From positions 1 through 64,000 of the forward strand of contig JBCCLJ010000006.1 in NCBI GenBank assembly GCA_039026915.1: a DNA stretch of 64,000 nucleotides. The letters are read 5' to 3'. Position numbers and translations under genes: made by a program. The number at the start of each line of letters is the position of its first letter. Within the stretch, counting starts at the first letter, position 1. The notes below the pieces were generated by a model. The model was not told the origin of the DNA, did not search any database, and saw nothing but the letters and a program-made list of their open reading frames with translations. Shown piece by piece: positions 27,529-36,737 of this stretch. This stretch comes from JBCCLJ01 sp039026915 (GTDB lineage Bacteria; Acidobacteriota; Thermoanaerobaculia; Multivoradales; Multivoraceae).

Positions 27529-28665
27529 TCAGCGATTCACGTAGCGTCGTCGCTCGACGTTCAGCACGAGGCCCGTGACGAAAAAGGTGAAGAGAGTGAA
27601 CGATCCGCCGTAGCTCAGGAAGGGAATCGGGATGCCGGTGACGGGCACGAGGCCGATCACCATCGCACTATTGTAAAGAACATAGGTGCAGAGAACGGCC
27701 AGGAGTCCTGAGCTCAGCAGCACACCCTCGCGATCCCGCGCCCGGGACGCGATCTTGACGCCGCCCGCGAAGTACACGATGTAGAAGAACAGGACGAGGC
27801 CAACGCCGACGAACCCGCGCTCCTCCGCGAGGACGGCGAAGATGAAGTCGGTGTGACGCGCCGGCAGGAATCTCAACTGGCTCTGCGTTCCCTGCATGTA
27901 GCCCTTGCCGAGAACGCCGCCCGAGCCGACCGCGATTTTGCTCTGGCGGACCTGATAGCCGTCGCCCAGCGGGTCGCGGTCCGGCGAAAGAAAGCTGAGA
28001 ACGCGGTCACGCTGGTAGTCCTGGGTGCCGAAAACCCAAATGCCGGCCAACAGCACGACGCCGACGAGCGCCATGCGCGCCATGAGACGCGGACGAACCC
28101 CGGCAAGCAGCGTCATGCCGCCGAACATGGGCAGGAACATGACGGCTCCGCCGTAGTCCGGCTGCAGCGCGATCAGAAACATCGGTGGAGCGATGATGGC
28201 GACGCAGACGAGAAGGTGCGGGAGCTCCAGGTAGCCCTGACGGACCCCGGCCAGATAGCGCGCCAGGAACAGGCCGGTGGTGATCTTGGCGAGGTCCGAC
28301 GGCTGACCGCCGAGACCGGCGATGCCCACCCAGCTGCGAGCGCCGCCCGCCTCGTGGCCAAAAAGCAGGATCAGAGTGATCGCGAGCAGACCGAAGAGGT
28401 AGAGGGGCGTCGCCCAGCGCATCAGCGCCCGGTAGTTGACGAAGGTGCCGAGCAGAAGCGCAAGACAGCCCAGGGCCAGGAAGGCGAGCTGACGCGGCAG
28501 GTAGTCGATGGCGAGCTCGGCGCTCGCCGAACGTACCGTGACGACGCCGATGAGCGACAGCACGGAGGTGCTGCTCAGGACGGCCCAGAAGACGCCCGGT
28601 ACGCGGCCGAGGAGCGAGGGCTCCTCAGGAAGCGTCAGGCCGCCGACTGCCGAAGTATCTCTCAT
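27529..28665 (-). CDS. rodA: Rod-shape peptidoglycan glycosyltransferase RodA
   Basis: 378 residues from the ATG at 28665. About ten membrane segments are predicted. SEDS-family signatures are present: ARSWVGIAGLGGQPSDLAK, LQPDYGGAVMF and VTGIPIPFLSYGGSF. RodA polymerises lipid II glycan strands with its partner PBP2. The start lies inside mrdA, giving a 41-nt overlap, so translation is probably coupled. Its stop is 25 bp before rng. Length and motifs match RodA rather than FtsW, and the operon context supports elongation rather than division. Confidence 0.94.
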   Translation of the reverse strand: MRDTSAVGGLTLPEEPSLLGRVPGVFWAVLSSTSVLSLIGVVTVRSASAELAIDYLPRQLAFLALGCLALLLGTFVNYRALMRWATPLYLFGLLAITLILLFGHEAGGARSWVGIAGLGGQPSDLAKITTGLFLARYLAGVRQGYLELPHLLVCVAIIAPPMFLIALQPDYGGAVMFLPMFGGMTLLAGVRPRLMARMALVGVVLLAGIWVFGTQDYQRDRVLSFLSPDRDPLGDGYQVRQSKIAVGSGGVLGKGYMQGTQSQLRFLPARHTDFIFAVLAEERGFVGVGLVLFFYIVYFAGGVKIASRARDREGVLLSSGLLAVLCTYVLYNSAMVIGLVPVTGIPIPFLSYGGSFTLFTFFVTGLVLNVERRRYVNR

Positions 28666-30415
28666 ACAGTTTTCTCGCAATGGGCGCTGCGCTGCGCGAA
28701 CCCTGGCCACCGTGCTCGACGAAAACGACGACCACCAGCTCGGGAGCGTCGGCCGGAGCATAGGAGGCGAACCACGCGTGATCGCGGTGCTCGTAGGGCA
28801 GCGAATCCGAAGACGTCCACGTCTTCTGCTCGATCACCTGGGCGGTGCCGGTCTTGCCGCCGATCCGCACCGCTTCGAGCCGCGCCGAGGCGCCCGAGCC
28901 CAGATCGTTGACCACCGCCTCGAGCGCGCGGCGGACCTCGGCGAGCTCGTCCTCGCCGAGCTGCAGGTTCTTCGCCGCCTGGGCGTGCTCGTCGACGAGG
29001 TAGGGCGTCACGAGCCGACCGCCGTTGACCACCGCCGCCAGCATGACCGCCGCCTGAAGAGGGGTGACCAGGAGCGGCCCCTGCCCGATGGCTACGGAGA
29101 CGGTCTCTCCCGGGTACCAGCGCGTGTTGCGAACGCGCTGGCTCCAAGCGGCGTCCGGAACGAGTCCGGCGCGCTCACCGTCGAGGTCGATTCCCGTCCG
29201 CTGGCCCAGTCCGAGCTTGCGCGCGTACTCGGCGATCTTGTCGATGCCGAGCTCTTGGCCCTTCTGGTAGAAGTAGATGTCGCAGCTGTGCTTGATCGCA
29301 TCGTGCAGGTCGACCCAGCCGTGCCCTCGAGACAGGTGGCAGCGTCGCCGACGGTCGTGCAAGCGCACCGAGCCGCCACACCAGACCTTGTCGTAGGCGT
29401 CGAGCCCCTCGGACAGCTGAGCGATCGCCAGAACGATCTTGAAGACCGAGCCGGGCGGATAGCTGTTCTGGATCGCGCGGTTCTGGAGCGGATGGAAGGG
29501 CGAGGAAACGAGTGCATCCCACTCGTCCTTCTGCAGGCGACGAGCGAACTTGTTCGGATCGTAGGAGGGCGAGGACAGCAGCACCCGCACCGCGCCGTCG
29601 CGCGGATCGAGGGCGACGACGGCCCCGACGCGATCGCCCAGCGCCTCTTCCGCTTCCTGCTGGAGCTCGAGATCGAGCGTCAGCTCCAGGTTCTCGCCCG
29701 CGGTGGCCGGCGCTTCGACGAACTCGTCGATGCGTCGACCGCGACTGTCGACCACCAGAACACGTTCGCCGTCGCTGCCGCGCAGCTCGTCGTCGAAGTT
29801 GTACTCGAGTCCCTTCTTACCCACCAGGTGCCCGGAGCGCAGACCACGCTCGCGGTCCCTCAGGTCTTCTTCGGTGACCTCACCGAGGTAGCCGAGCACG
29901 TGAGCGGTATGTGCACCGTGGCGGTAGAGACGGCGGTGCAGCACTTCGATCGAGAACTCTGGGTGCTCGAGGCTCGCGACTTCGAAACGAGAGACCTGGT
30001 TGAGGCTCAGGTCCTCCGCAAGAAGAACGGGCTTGAAGTCCGGGACCGATCCAACCTCGGCGAGACGACGCTGCAGCTCTTCCGTCTCGACCTCGAGAAC
30101 GTTGGCTGCAAAGACGAGGCTGGCGTCGCGATCGTCGGCCGCCGAGCGATCGAAATGAAGTCGGTAGCTCGGCACGTTCTCGACCAGACGACGGCCTTCG
30201 ACGTCGGTGATCAGGCCTCGTGGAGCGCTGATCGGTCCCTTGCGCAGCCGGTTGTTCTCCGACAGCGCGCGGTACTCGCTCGCCTCCAGGATCTGGAGCG
30301 ACCAGTAGCCTGCAATGACCGCTGCAAAGAACGCCGCCGCGATCCAAGCGAGGCGACGCAGGCGTACCTGAAGCTCTTCGAGATAGAGGCCTTCGCGATG
30401 GTCGAACGTCGTCAT
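28625..30415 (-). CDS. mrdA: Penicillin-binding protein 2 (elongasome transpeptidase)
   Basis: 596 residues with an N-terminal membrane anchor (IAAAFFAAVIAGYWSLQIL), a pedestal domain with the RGLITD segment and a transpeptidase domain. The SxxK active site is S323-VF-K326 in YPPGSVFKIV, the SxN-type motif is S377-C-D379, and KTG is at 521-523 in IGGKTGTAQ. Length is normal for PBP2. It cross-links peptidoglycan made by RodA during side-wall growth. It lies in mreB-mreC-mreD-mrdA-rodA order, with 95 bp after mreD and a 41-nt overlap with rodA. Confidence 0.95.
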   Translation of the reverse strand: MTTFDHREGLYLEELQVRLRRLAWIAAAFFAAVIAGYWSLQILEASEYRALSENNRLRKGPISAPRGLITDVEGRRLVENVPSYRLHFDRSAADDRDASLVFAANVLEVETEELQRRLAEVGSVPDFKPVLLAEDLSLNQVSRFEVASLEHPEFSIEVLHRRLYRHGAHTAHVLGYLGEVTEEDLRDRERGLRSGHLVGKKGLEYNFDDELRGSDGERVLVVDSRGRRIDEFVEAPATAGENLELTLDLELQQEAEEALGDRVGAVVALDPRDGAVRVLLSSPSYDPNKFARRLQKDEWDALVSSPFHPLQNRAIQNSYPPGSVFKIVLAIAQLSEGLDAYDKVWCGGSVRLHDRRRRCHLSRGHGWVDLHDAIKHSCDIYFYQKGQELGIDKIAEYARKLGLGQRTGIDLDGERAGLVPDAAWSQRVRNTRWYPGETVSVAIGQGPLLVTPLQAAVMLAAVVNGGRLVTPYLVDEHAQAAKNLQLGEDELAEVRRALEAVVNDLGSGASARLEAVRIGGKTGTAQVIEQKTWTSSDSLPYEHRDHAWFASYAPADAPELVVVVFVEHGGQGSRSAAPIARKLYERYFGSRRPDAS

Positions 30416-30510
30416 GCCAGGGGGACGCGGGAGTCAGCAGCAACCTGTGAAGGTAGCAAAGGGCCGCAAGAGCCACAAGGCGCTGAGCTGACGAGCTTTA
30501 GGCCTCGGCC

Positions 30511-31035
30511 TCAAGAGGAGTCGCCCAGACGCATTCGCACGCGCCGCATCTGGCGCCAGCGCTCGAGCCGGCCGCTCAGGCGGCGACGCAGAATCACCAG
30601 AGCCAGGCCGAGAGCGCCCGAGGTGAGGACCCGAGCACCGACCCACAAGGGATCGGAAGGATTCGCCGCGTCGACGAACAGAAAGACCAGCAGCGCGCGG
30701 GCCGCCTCTTCCACTGCGACGCCGAGCGCGAAGAAGACACCGACGACCGACAGCTGCGTCGACTCGATCTGGAGCGCGACACGCGCCACGAAGTAGCCGG
30801 CCAGCGTGCCGGCAAAGCCGTTGAGTCCGAGCGGGCTCGAAGAGGCCAGATCGTGCACCAGGCCTGCCGCCATCCCGAAGAGAAGTCCGCCGGCGCTTCC
30901 CGAGCTCATGGCGAAGTAGACGAGAACCAGACCGAAGACGTCGGTGGCGCGCGCCGCCGAGGGGAAGACGCGGGTCAAGGTGACGTACACCACGAAAGCA
31001 GCGACGAGCGCCAGGAGAAAGCGGAGGACTCTCAC
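30511..31035 (-). CDS. mreD: Rod-shape-determining protein MreD
   Basis: 174 residues with five or six hydrophobic segments and a basic C-terminal tail (RRRLSGRLERWRQMRRVR). The small, divergent integral-membrane protein with DLASSSPLGLNGFAGTLAGY fits MreD. The GTG start at 31035 overlaps the mreC stop by 4 nt. MreD belongs to the elongasome and helps set the balance between MreC and PBP2. Sequence conservation is low in this family, so the call rests strongly on position between mreC and mrdA. Confidence 0.88.
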   Translation of the reverse strand: MRVLRFLLALVAAFVVYVTLTRVFPSAARATDVFGLVLVYFAMSSGSAGGLLFGMAAGLVHDLASSSPLGLNGFAGTLAGYFVARVALQIESTQLSVVGVFFALGVAVEEAARALLVFLFVDAANPSDPLWVGARVLTSGALGLALVILRRRLSGRLERWRQMRRVRMRLGDSS

Positions 31036-31868
31036 TGAATGCCCTCGGGCAGCTCGGGCGCGCGCTCGAGTACGTAGACCTGCGTCAGCAGGCCGAAGTC
31101 GACCGCCGGCACGACGCGGACGCTGTGAAAGAGCTCACCGCCGTCGCTCACCTCCAGCACCTGGCCGACGGGAATGCCGCGTGAGTAGACGCCATCGATG
31201 CCGGCCGTGACGACGCGATCGCCCGGCTGTACGCTCGCCTGCAGCGGTACGTAGTCGAGCGACAGGAAGCCGTCGAGGTCTCCACGCACGACGCCCTGGC
31301 GCCGCGTGCGACCGATCATCGAGCCGACGCTCGACGCGCGGTCGGTGATGAGCTGCACTCGAATGTGGTTGCCGCTGCGCGAGTAGACCCGACCGACGAG
31401 TCCTGCGTCCGTAGTCACCGGCGAACCGACGCCGAACTCCTCCGGAGCGGTCTCGGGCAGATAGGCGATCAAGCTCTTGCGGAAGGCGTTGTGATCGACG
31501 AGGACGACGTCGGCGACGACCAGGTCTCCCTCGACCGGCGGCTCGTAGTCGACCGCTTCGAGCAGCAGATCGAGACGCTCTTCGATGCCCTGGAGGCGCG
31601 CGCGCTCCTGGCGCAGCCCCAGGACTTCGTCGCGCAGACGCTCGTTCTCACGACGCAGCGACGTCATGGTCTGTACGCGGGTGCGAAGATCCGTCGTTCG
31701 TTCCATCGAGCCCGATACGAGCTGCGCCACCGGTGCGGTGACACGCAGGAGTATTCCCTCCAGAGCGCTGGCGTCGTCGACCGTGCGATCCGGCACCTGA
31801 GCGCTGACCAGGCCCAGCTGCGCCAACAGAACGATGATCAGCAGTGCAACCGCGCGGCGCTCAGACAC
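31032..31868 (-). CDS. mreC: Rod-shape-determining protein MreC
   Basis: 278 residues starting at GTG (31868). A single N-terminal membrane segment (ALLIIVLLAQLGLVSAQV) is followed by a coiled coil (about 60-100, RRENERLRDEVLGLRQER) and the paired beta-barrel domain with GNHIRVQLITDRASSVGSMI. MreC is a periplasmic dimer that activates PBP2. It lies between mreB (68 bp upstream) and mreD (4-nt overlap). Length is normal and nothing essential appears missing. Confidence 0.93.
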   Translation of the reverse strand: MSERRAVALLIIVLLAQLGLVSAQVPDRTVDDASALEGILLRVTAPVAQLVSGSMERTTDLRTRVQTMTSLRRENERLRDEVLGLRQERARLQGIEERLDLLLEAVDYEPPVEGDLVVADVVLVDHNAFRKSLIAYLPETAPEEFGVGSPVTTDAGLVGRVYSRSGNHIRVQLITDRASSVGSMIGRTRRQGVVRGDLDGFLSLDYVPLQASVQPGDRVVTAGIDGVYSRGIPVGQVLEVSDGGELFHSVRVVPAVDFGLLTQVYVLERAPELPEGIQ

Positions 31869-31936
31869 GTCGAAGCCCGCATTCGGCTGGCACGACGGCT
31901 GAGCGCACGGCCGACACTCTCGTCCTCAGTGCGTGC

Positions 31937-32968
31937 TCAGTGAATCTGGACCTTCCTCAGAAGGTCCATGTTCTCGAGCAGTTTTCCGGTGCCGAGCACA
32001 ACCGACGCGAGCGGATCCTCGGCCGGCACGACCGGCAGCCCGGTCTCGTCGCGGAGGCGCTGATCGAGGCTGCGCAACAGGGCGCCGCCGCCGGAGAGCA
32101 CGATGCCCTTGTCCATGATGTCGGCCGAGAGCTCGGGAGGAGTGCGCTCGAGGGCCATGCGGACGACTTCGACGATCGTCGAGACCGGTTCGGCGAGTGC
32201 CTCGCGAATCTCCTCGTCGCAGATCTCCTGTGTGCGTGGAACGCCTTCGACCAGGTCTCGACCCTTGATCTCGAGTCGCATCTCCTCCTTGAGAGGGTAG
32301 GCCGAGCCGATCTCGATCTTGATCTGCTCGGCCGAGCGTTCGCCGATCAGCAGGTTGTACTTGCGCTTCAGGTACTGGATGATCGCCGCGTCCATCTCGT
32401 TGCCGGCGACGCGCACCGAGCGCGAGTAGACGGTTCCGGACAGCGAAATGACGGCGACATCGGTCGTGCCGCCGCCGATGTCGACGACCATGTTGCCCGA
32501 GGGCTCGGTGATCGGTAGACCCGCTCCGATCGCCGCCATCATCGCCTGCTCGACGAGGAAGACCTCGGCTGCCCCGGCGCTCATTGCCGACTCTTTGACG
32601 GCGCGCTTCTCGACCGGCGTGATCTCTGAAGGAACGCCAATGACGATGCGCGGCCGTGCCGGAAAGCGCCGTCCGCCGTGCGCTTGACGGATGAAGTACT
32701 TGAGCATCTGCTCGGTGACTTCGAAGTCAGCGATGACGCCGTCCTTCATCGGGCGCACCGACTGCACGTTGCCGGGCGTACGACCGAGCATCTCCTTGGC
32801 CTCCTTGCCGACGGCCTCGATCCGGTTCGTGCGCTTGTTGATCACGACCATGGAGGGCTCGCGAACCACGATGCCGCCGCTGCGCGTGAAGACCAGAGTG
32901 TTCGCGGTGCCCAGATCGATCGCCAGGTCGTTGGAAAACCAGTTGAGGAAAAGAGATCGCATGGACAT
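31937..32968 (-). CDS. mreB: Rod-shape-determining actin homologue MreB
   Basis: 343 residues. The phosphate-1 motif DLAIDLGTANTLVF is near the N terminus, and phosphate-2 (VVDIGGGTTDVAVISL) and adenosine-motif (GIVLSGGGALLRSLD) segments follow. The membrane-binding N-terminal helix is represented by RSLFLNWFSN. MreB filaments orient the elongasome. The start could also be the second ATG two codons downstream. It is the first mre gene, followed by mreC, and is preceded at 90 bp by a FecR-domain protein on the same strand. Confidence 0.97.
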   Translation of the reverse strand: MSMRSLFLNWFSNDLAIDLGTANTLVFTRSGGIVVREPSMVVINKRTNRIEAVGKEAKEMLGRTPGNVQSVRPMKDGVIADFEVTEQMLKYFIRQAHGGRRFPARPRIVIGVPSEITPVEKRAVKESAMSAGAAEVFLVEQAMMAAIGAGLPITEPSGNMVVDIGGGTTDVAVISLSGTVYSRSVRVAGNEMDAAIIQYLKRKYNLLIGERSAEQIKIEIGSAYPLKEEMRLEIKGRDLVEGVPRTQEICDEEIREALAEPVSTIVEVVRMALERTPPELSADIMDKGIVLSGGGALLRSLDQRLRDETGLPVVPAEDPLASVVLGTGKLLENMDLLRKVQIH

Positions 32969-33058
32969 CGTCGGGTCTCGGAGAGCTCGGCAGCGCTCGG
33001 GTCGGGGTGGAACGCCCGCTCGGATTGGGGGCGGCTAGGCGGGTTGTACCACGGGGTC

Positions 33059-34492
33059 TCAGCTCTCGTCCACGTAGACCCAGCGGCGGGCCGTCGAACT
33101 GTTGCCGGCGGCATCTCGCGCCCGGAACACGAGCGGCACCTGGCCGGTCTCGAAGACCACTTGAGACGTGGAAAAGGTGCCGTCGGCAGCGAGCTCGATG
33201 GACTCGCCGTTGACCTCCAGTTTGGAGCCGGGCTCGCACCGCCCGGTGAGGATCGCGATGTTGCCGTTCATCACCACATCGACTTCGATCGTCGGCGGTA
33301 CGTCGTCGCCTTCGATCGCCAGATTGCGGAAAGAGGCGACGCGGAAGGTCCTCGGCTCACTCCAGGGCCCCAGCGTGCCGGAGGCGTTGTAGGCCGCAAC
33401 GCGCCAGCTGTAGCTGCCCTGCTCGGCCAAACCGAGCGTCGCCGCGGGCTGGATCCGCTGGTCCGTATCGATGATGTTGTCGCCGAAGAGGCGGCTGCGC
33501 GAGACCTGAAGTGCATAGCGCCGAGCGCCGGAGACCTCGCGCCAGGCGAGTTCCAAGCGATCGGTCGCGTCGATGTTCACCGTCTGGTTGTCCTCGGGCC
33601 GCTCGAGCAGAGCAAGGCCCGGCAGCGGCTGAATGTCGGAGAAGGTGTCCGCGGTGAGGCTGACCTGCTGCAGTTCTCCCAGCTGCCGCACCTCGCCGCT
33701 GGCGGCCGACGTGACGCTGGCCGTACCGCGACGCACGCGAACCCTCGAGGTGTTGCCGTCGTCATCGAGAGCGATCGAAGCGCTCGAGTTGACGCCCACC
33801 TCGAGCTTCGAGGTTGGCGTGTCGACGCCGCTGCGCGCACCGGAGGTATCCAGAGCGACCCAGCCGTACTCGACGAAACCGAGGGAGGAGCCACTGCCGG
33901 GCCGCCGATCCGACAGCTTGATCAACGAGCCGGGACGCAGTGTGAAGCGCGCCTGCTCCTTGCGAAAGTGGATCTCAGCCGAAGCGCGGTTACCCGAGCG
34001 AACGTAGTCCCCCTCGGAAAGCAGCCCTTGGGGATAGGCCCTCTGGAACTCACCCTCTTCGCCCTTGCGGTAGCGCACGTCTCCCTCGATGCCGACGAAC
34101 CAGGCCACGGCTCCTTCAGCCCGCAGGCGGTTGCTGATGGAGTCGAAGTTCTCCCAGCTCTCTTCGGCAAGCGCGCTGGCGCGCACGAAGTCGCGGTCCT
34201 GCAGCGCCGAGGAGGCTTCGCCCAGGAGAGCCCTCCCCGTATCGAAGAGCGAGCGAAACTCGGTCAGGCCATCCTGACCGACGAGGGCATCGGAAGCAGT
34301 GCGTGCTCGCGACACCCACTCGTGTGCCTGCTGTTCGACCCGAAACTCACGCCACTGTCGGAATCCAAAGAAGAGACCGACGAGGGTCAGAACGAAGACG
34401 GCGACGCCGAGCCAGAGCCGGACGCTCTCCACCGACAGCGTGTACCAGTCCTCCTGGCGGCGACTGCGTGGATTCGAGGGATTCGTACTCAT
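33059..34492 (-). CDS. FecR-domain membrane protein with Ig-like C terminus
   Basis: 477 residues from the ATG at 34492. A basic, Asn/Pro-rich cytoplasmic tail is followed by one membrane segment (about 20-42, SVRLWLGVAVFVLTLVGLFF) and a helical stalk (about 50-115). The FecR-type domain (about 130-260) includes SGNRASAEIHFRKEQARFTL. A fibronectin-like repeat (SYSWRVAAYNASGTLGPWSE) and a C-terminal Ig-like repeat with an RDAAGNS loop follow. There is no paired ECF sigma factor here, so this is not the classical FecR anti-sigma set-up. FecR plus Ig repeats outside the membrane suggests binding to envelope polymers. It lies 90 bp upstream of mreB. Confidence 0.82.
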   Translation of the reverse strand: MSTNPSNPRSRRQEDWYTLSVESVRLWLGVAVFVLTLVGLFFGFRQWREFRVEQQAHEWVSRARTASDALVGQDGLTEFRSLFDTGRALLGEASSALQDRDFVRASALAEESWENFDSISNRLRAEGAVAWFVGIEGDVRYRKGEEGEFQRAYPQGLLSEGDYVRSGNRASAEIHFRKEQARFTLRPGSLIKLSDRRPGSGSSLGFVEYGWVALDTSGARSGVDTPTSKLEVGVNSSASIALDDDGNTSRVRVRRGTASVTSAASGEVRQLGELQQVSLTADTFSDIQPLPGLALLERPEDNQTVNIDATDRLELAWREVSGARRYALQVSRSRLFGDNIIDTDQRIQPAATLGLAEQGSYSWRVAAYNASGTLGPWSEPRTFRVASFRNLAIEGDDVPPTIEVDVVMNGNIAILTGRCEPGSKLEVNGESIELAADGTFSTSQVVFETGQVPLVFRARDAAGNSSTARRWVYVDES

Positions 34493-34652
34493 GGCCGGAG
34501 CGTCGGTCGGGGGTCTGCGGCGAGGCGCCTTGCGCGCTGTGCCGAGAGTATCGTCGAAGATATCGAAGATCGTCTCTGGTTTGAAGGTCTGCGCCTCTTG
34601 CAAACCCCAGAAAAATCAGGGGTCTGTCCTGCTTCGGACTGCTCGCCGCCGG

Positions 34653-34682
34653 TTGCCCGAACCTCGGAGCCGTTGGTACACT
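34653..34682 (+). promoter_or_regulatory. Candidate promoter of the PpiD-like gene
   Basis: TTGCCC (34653-34658, 4/6), an 18-bp spacer and TACACT (34677-34682, 4/6) lie about 47 bp before the ATG at 34730. They sit inside the 237-bp divergent gap (34493-34729) shared with the FecR-domain gene, where I see no other gene. Confidence 0.42.
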
Positions 34683-34729
34683 GCCGCTCTTCACCGACTC
34701 GCACTCCCACCCCCGCTGAGGGTTCCCCA

Positions 34730-36688
34730 ATGCTCAATGTCTTTCGCAACAATCTGAAGCGTTTCGCTCCGATCCTCTGGATCGTCATTGCGGTTTTCGT
34801 TCTCCTGGTCTTCACCGACTACTCGAACAACGACCGCGTCGGCTCCTCGGCCGACACCGCCGCCACGGTCGGCGACTACGACATCAGTTTCGCCGAGGTG
34901 CAGAACAGCTACAGCGCCTTGGAGCAGCAGTTCCGCGGAGCCTATGGAGAGGTCTTCGACCAGCTGAAGGATCAGCTGAATCTGCCGGTGCAAGCGGTGA
35001 ACCGCGTCGTCGCCAACAAGATCCAGCGCGAAGACGCCGCAGCGCTCGGGCTCGGTGCGACTTCGGGCGAACTGCGCGAGCGGATCCTCCTGGACCCCGC
35101 CTTCCAGAACGAGACCGGCGGCTTCGTCGGTGAGGACGAGTACCGCCGCATCCTGCAGCGCAACCGCCTCTCGGTCGACGAGTTCGAGACCCGACAGCGG
35201 GAGTTCCTCGTCGAAAACAAATTCCGCACGATCCTCGCCGACACCGCCTGGGTCTCCGACAGCGATCTGGAGCAGAGCGCTCGCGACGATGCCGAGCGCG
35301 CCAAGGTTCGTTACGTCTCTCTCGACGGCTCGACGCTCGCCGACGAGGTCGAAGTGAGCGACGCCGACATCGCCACCTACTTCGACGAGAACCAGAGCGA
35401 CTACGAGCTCCCCGAGCGTCGCCGCGCCGCTTACCTGAGCGTCAACGTCAACAGCGTGCGCGCCGAGCTCGACATCCCCGACGAAGAAGTTCGCGCCTAC
35501 TTCGATGCGAACCCGGGCGAGTTCACCCAGGAAGAGCAGGTTCGCGCCCGCCACATCCTCCTCTTCGTCAACGAGGAGCGGACGGCAGACGAGGCGCGCG
35601 CCGAGCTCGAAGCGATCAAAGCACGCGTTGCCGCCGGTGAAGACTTCGGTGCGATTGCACAGCAGGTTTCGGAGGACGAAGCCTCCAAACCCCAGGGCGG
35701 CGACCTCGGCTTCTTCCCGCGCGGCCGGATGACCCAGCCCTTCGAGCTCGCCGCCTTCGGTGGCTCTCAAGGTGAGATCGTCGGGCCGATCGAGAATCAG
35801 CTCGGTGCCCGCACCGGATTCCACCTGATCGAGATCATCGCGCGGCGCGACGGCGGCGTTCAGCCCTACGAAGAGGTCTCCAACCGCATTCTCGTGCGCA
35901 TGCTCAACGAGCGCGCCCGCACCGAGGCGGAGAACCGCGCCCAGGCCCTCTCGACCCGCGTCGCCGGCTCGCCTCCGGTCGGTGAAGAGGCTCTTCGAGC
36001 CCTCGCCGAGGAAGAGGGCGTCGCGCTCGAGATTCTCGATCCCTTCGCACTCACCGACAATCTCCCCGGACTGGGACGGTCGACGCAGCTGGCCACGGCC
36101 CTCTTCGACGCCGAGACCGGCGCTCTCACGGAGCCGATCGAGCTGGCCAGCGGCTGGGCTCTCGGACAGGTCCTCGAGGTGCAGGAACCGCGGATCCCGG
36201 CCCTCGACGAAGTACGAGACGACGTGCGTGGCGCCCTGGTCGCCGAACGTCAGAACGACCTCGCGGAAGACCGTCTGGCGGCGGTACAGACGCGCCTCGC
36301 CGCGGAGGAGCTGACCTTCGACGAAGCCGCTGAGGAGCTCGGACTCGACGTGCAGGAGAGCAGCGAGTTCGGTGCTCTCGAGTCCTTTGCCGCCGTTCCG
36401 GGCGTCGACGATCTTGCCGAAGCGGCTCTGGCTCTCGACACCGGAGACATCGGCGGGCCGCTGCGCAGCGTCACAGGAGCGATGATCTTCGAGGTCAGCG
36501 AGCGCAAGCGCTTCGACCCGGTCGCCTTTGCTGCCAGCAAGAACACGACGAGCGAACAGGAGCGAGCGAATCGTACGGCAACGATCGTCGGCTCCTGGAT
36601 TCAGACGAAACTGGAAGACCTCGACGTGCGCTTCACGCCGCAGATGATCGAAATGTTCGATCTGGGCGGTCAGCTGGGCGACTCCTGA
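34730..36688 (+). CDS. ppiD: PpiD-like parvulin chaperone/peptidyl-prolyl isomerase
   Basis: 652 residues from the ATG at 34730. The N-terminal membrane anchor is FAPILWIVIAVFVLLVF. A SurA-N-type chaperone region (about 45-225) is followed by a parvulin domain (around 265-370) with VRARHILLFV, GGDLGFFPRGRM and GFHLIEII, then a long helical C terminus with a second, degenerate PPIase-like stretch. This is the layout of inner-membrane-anchored PpiD, which helps newly exported proteins fold. The frame is open for some 2 kb upstream, but that stretch is antisense to mreB and the FecR-domain gene and is not coding. Confidence 0.93.
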   Translation: MLNVFRNNLKRFAPILWIVIAVFVLLVFTDYSNNDRVGSSADTAATVGDYDISFAEVQNSYSALEQQFRGAYGEVFDQLKDQLNLPVQAVNRVVANKIQREDAAALGLGATSGELRERILLDPAFQNETGGFVGEDEYRRILQRNRLSVDEFETRQREFLVENKFRTILADTAWVSDSDLEQSARDDAERAKVRYVSLDGSTLADEVEVSDADIATYFDENQSDYELPERRRAAYLSVNVNSVRAELDIPDEEVRAYFDANPGEFTQEEQVRARHILLFVNEERTADEARAELEAIKARVAAGEDFGAIAQQVSEDEASKPQGGDLGFFPRGRMTQPFELAAFGGSQGEIVGPIENQLGARTGFHLIEIIARRDGGVQPYEEVSNRILVRMLNERARTEAENRAQALSTRVAGSPPVGEEALRALAEEEGVALEILDPFALTDNLPGLGRSTQLATALFDAETGALTEPIELASGWALGQVLEVQEPRIPALDEVRDDVRGALVAERQNDLAEDRLAAVQTRLAAEELTFDEAAEELGLDVQESSEFGALESFAAVPGVDDLAEAALALDTGDIGGPLRSVTGAMIFEVSERKRFDPVAFAASKNTTSEQERANRTATIVGSWIQTKLEDLDVRFTPQMIEMFDLGGQLGDS

Positions 36689-36737
36689 TCCCCTTCAGGG
36701 CACCGGGCCACCGACTTCCCGTTCGCGGATCGCTTCC

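Noticed and set aside
34611..34630. ACCCC...GGGGT hairpin upstream of the PpiD-like gene
   Set aside because: Only 5 bp with a 10-nt AT-rich loop; too weak to call a terminator or operator.
32678..34729. Plus-strand open frame of about 2 kb continuous with the PpiD-like gene
   Set aside because: It is antisense to mreB and the FecR-domain gene, both well supported. Its translation is low-complexity His/Arg/Ala-rich. Stop-free antisense frames are common at this GC content.
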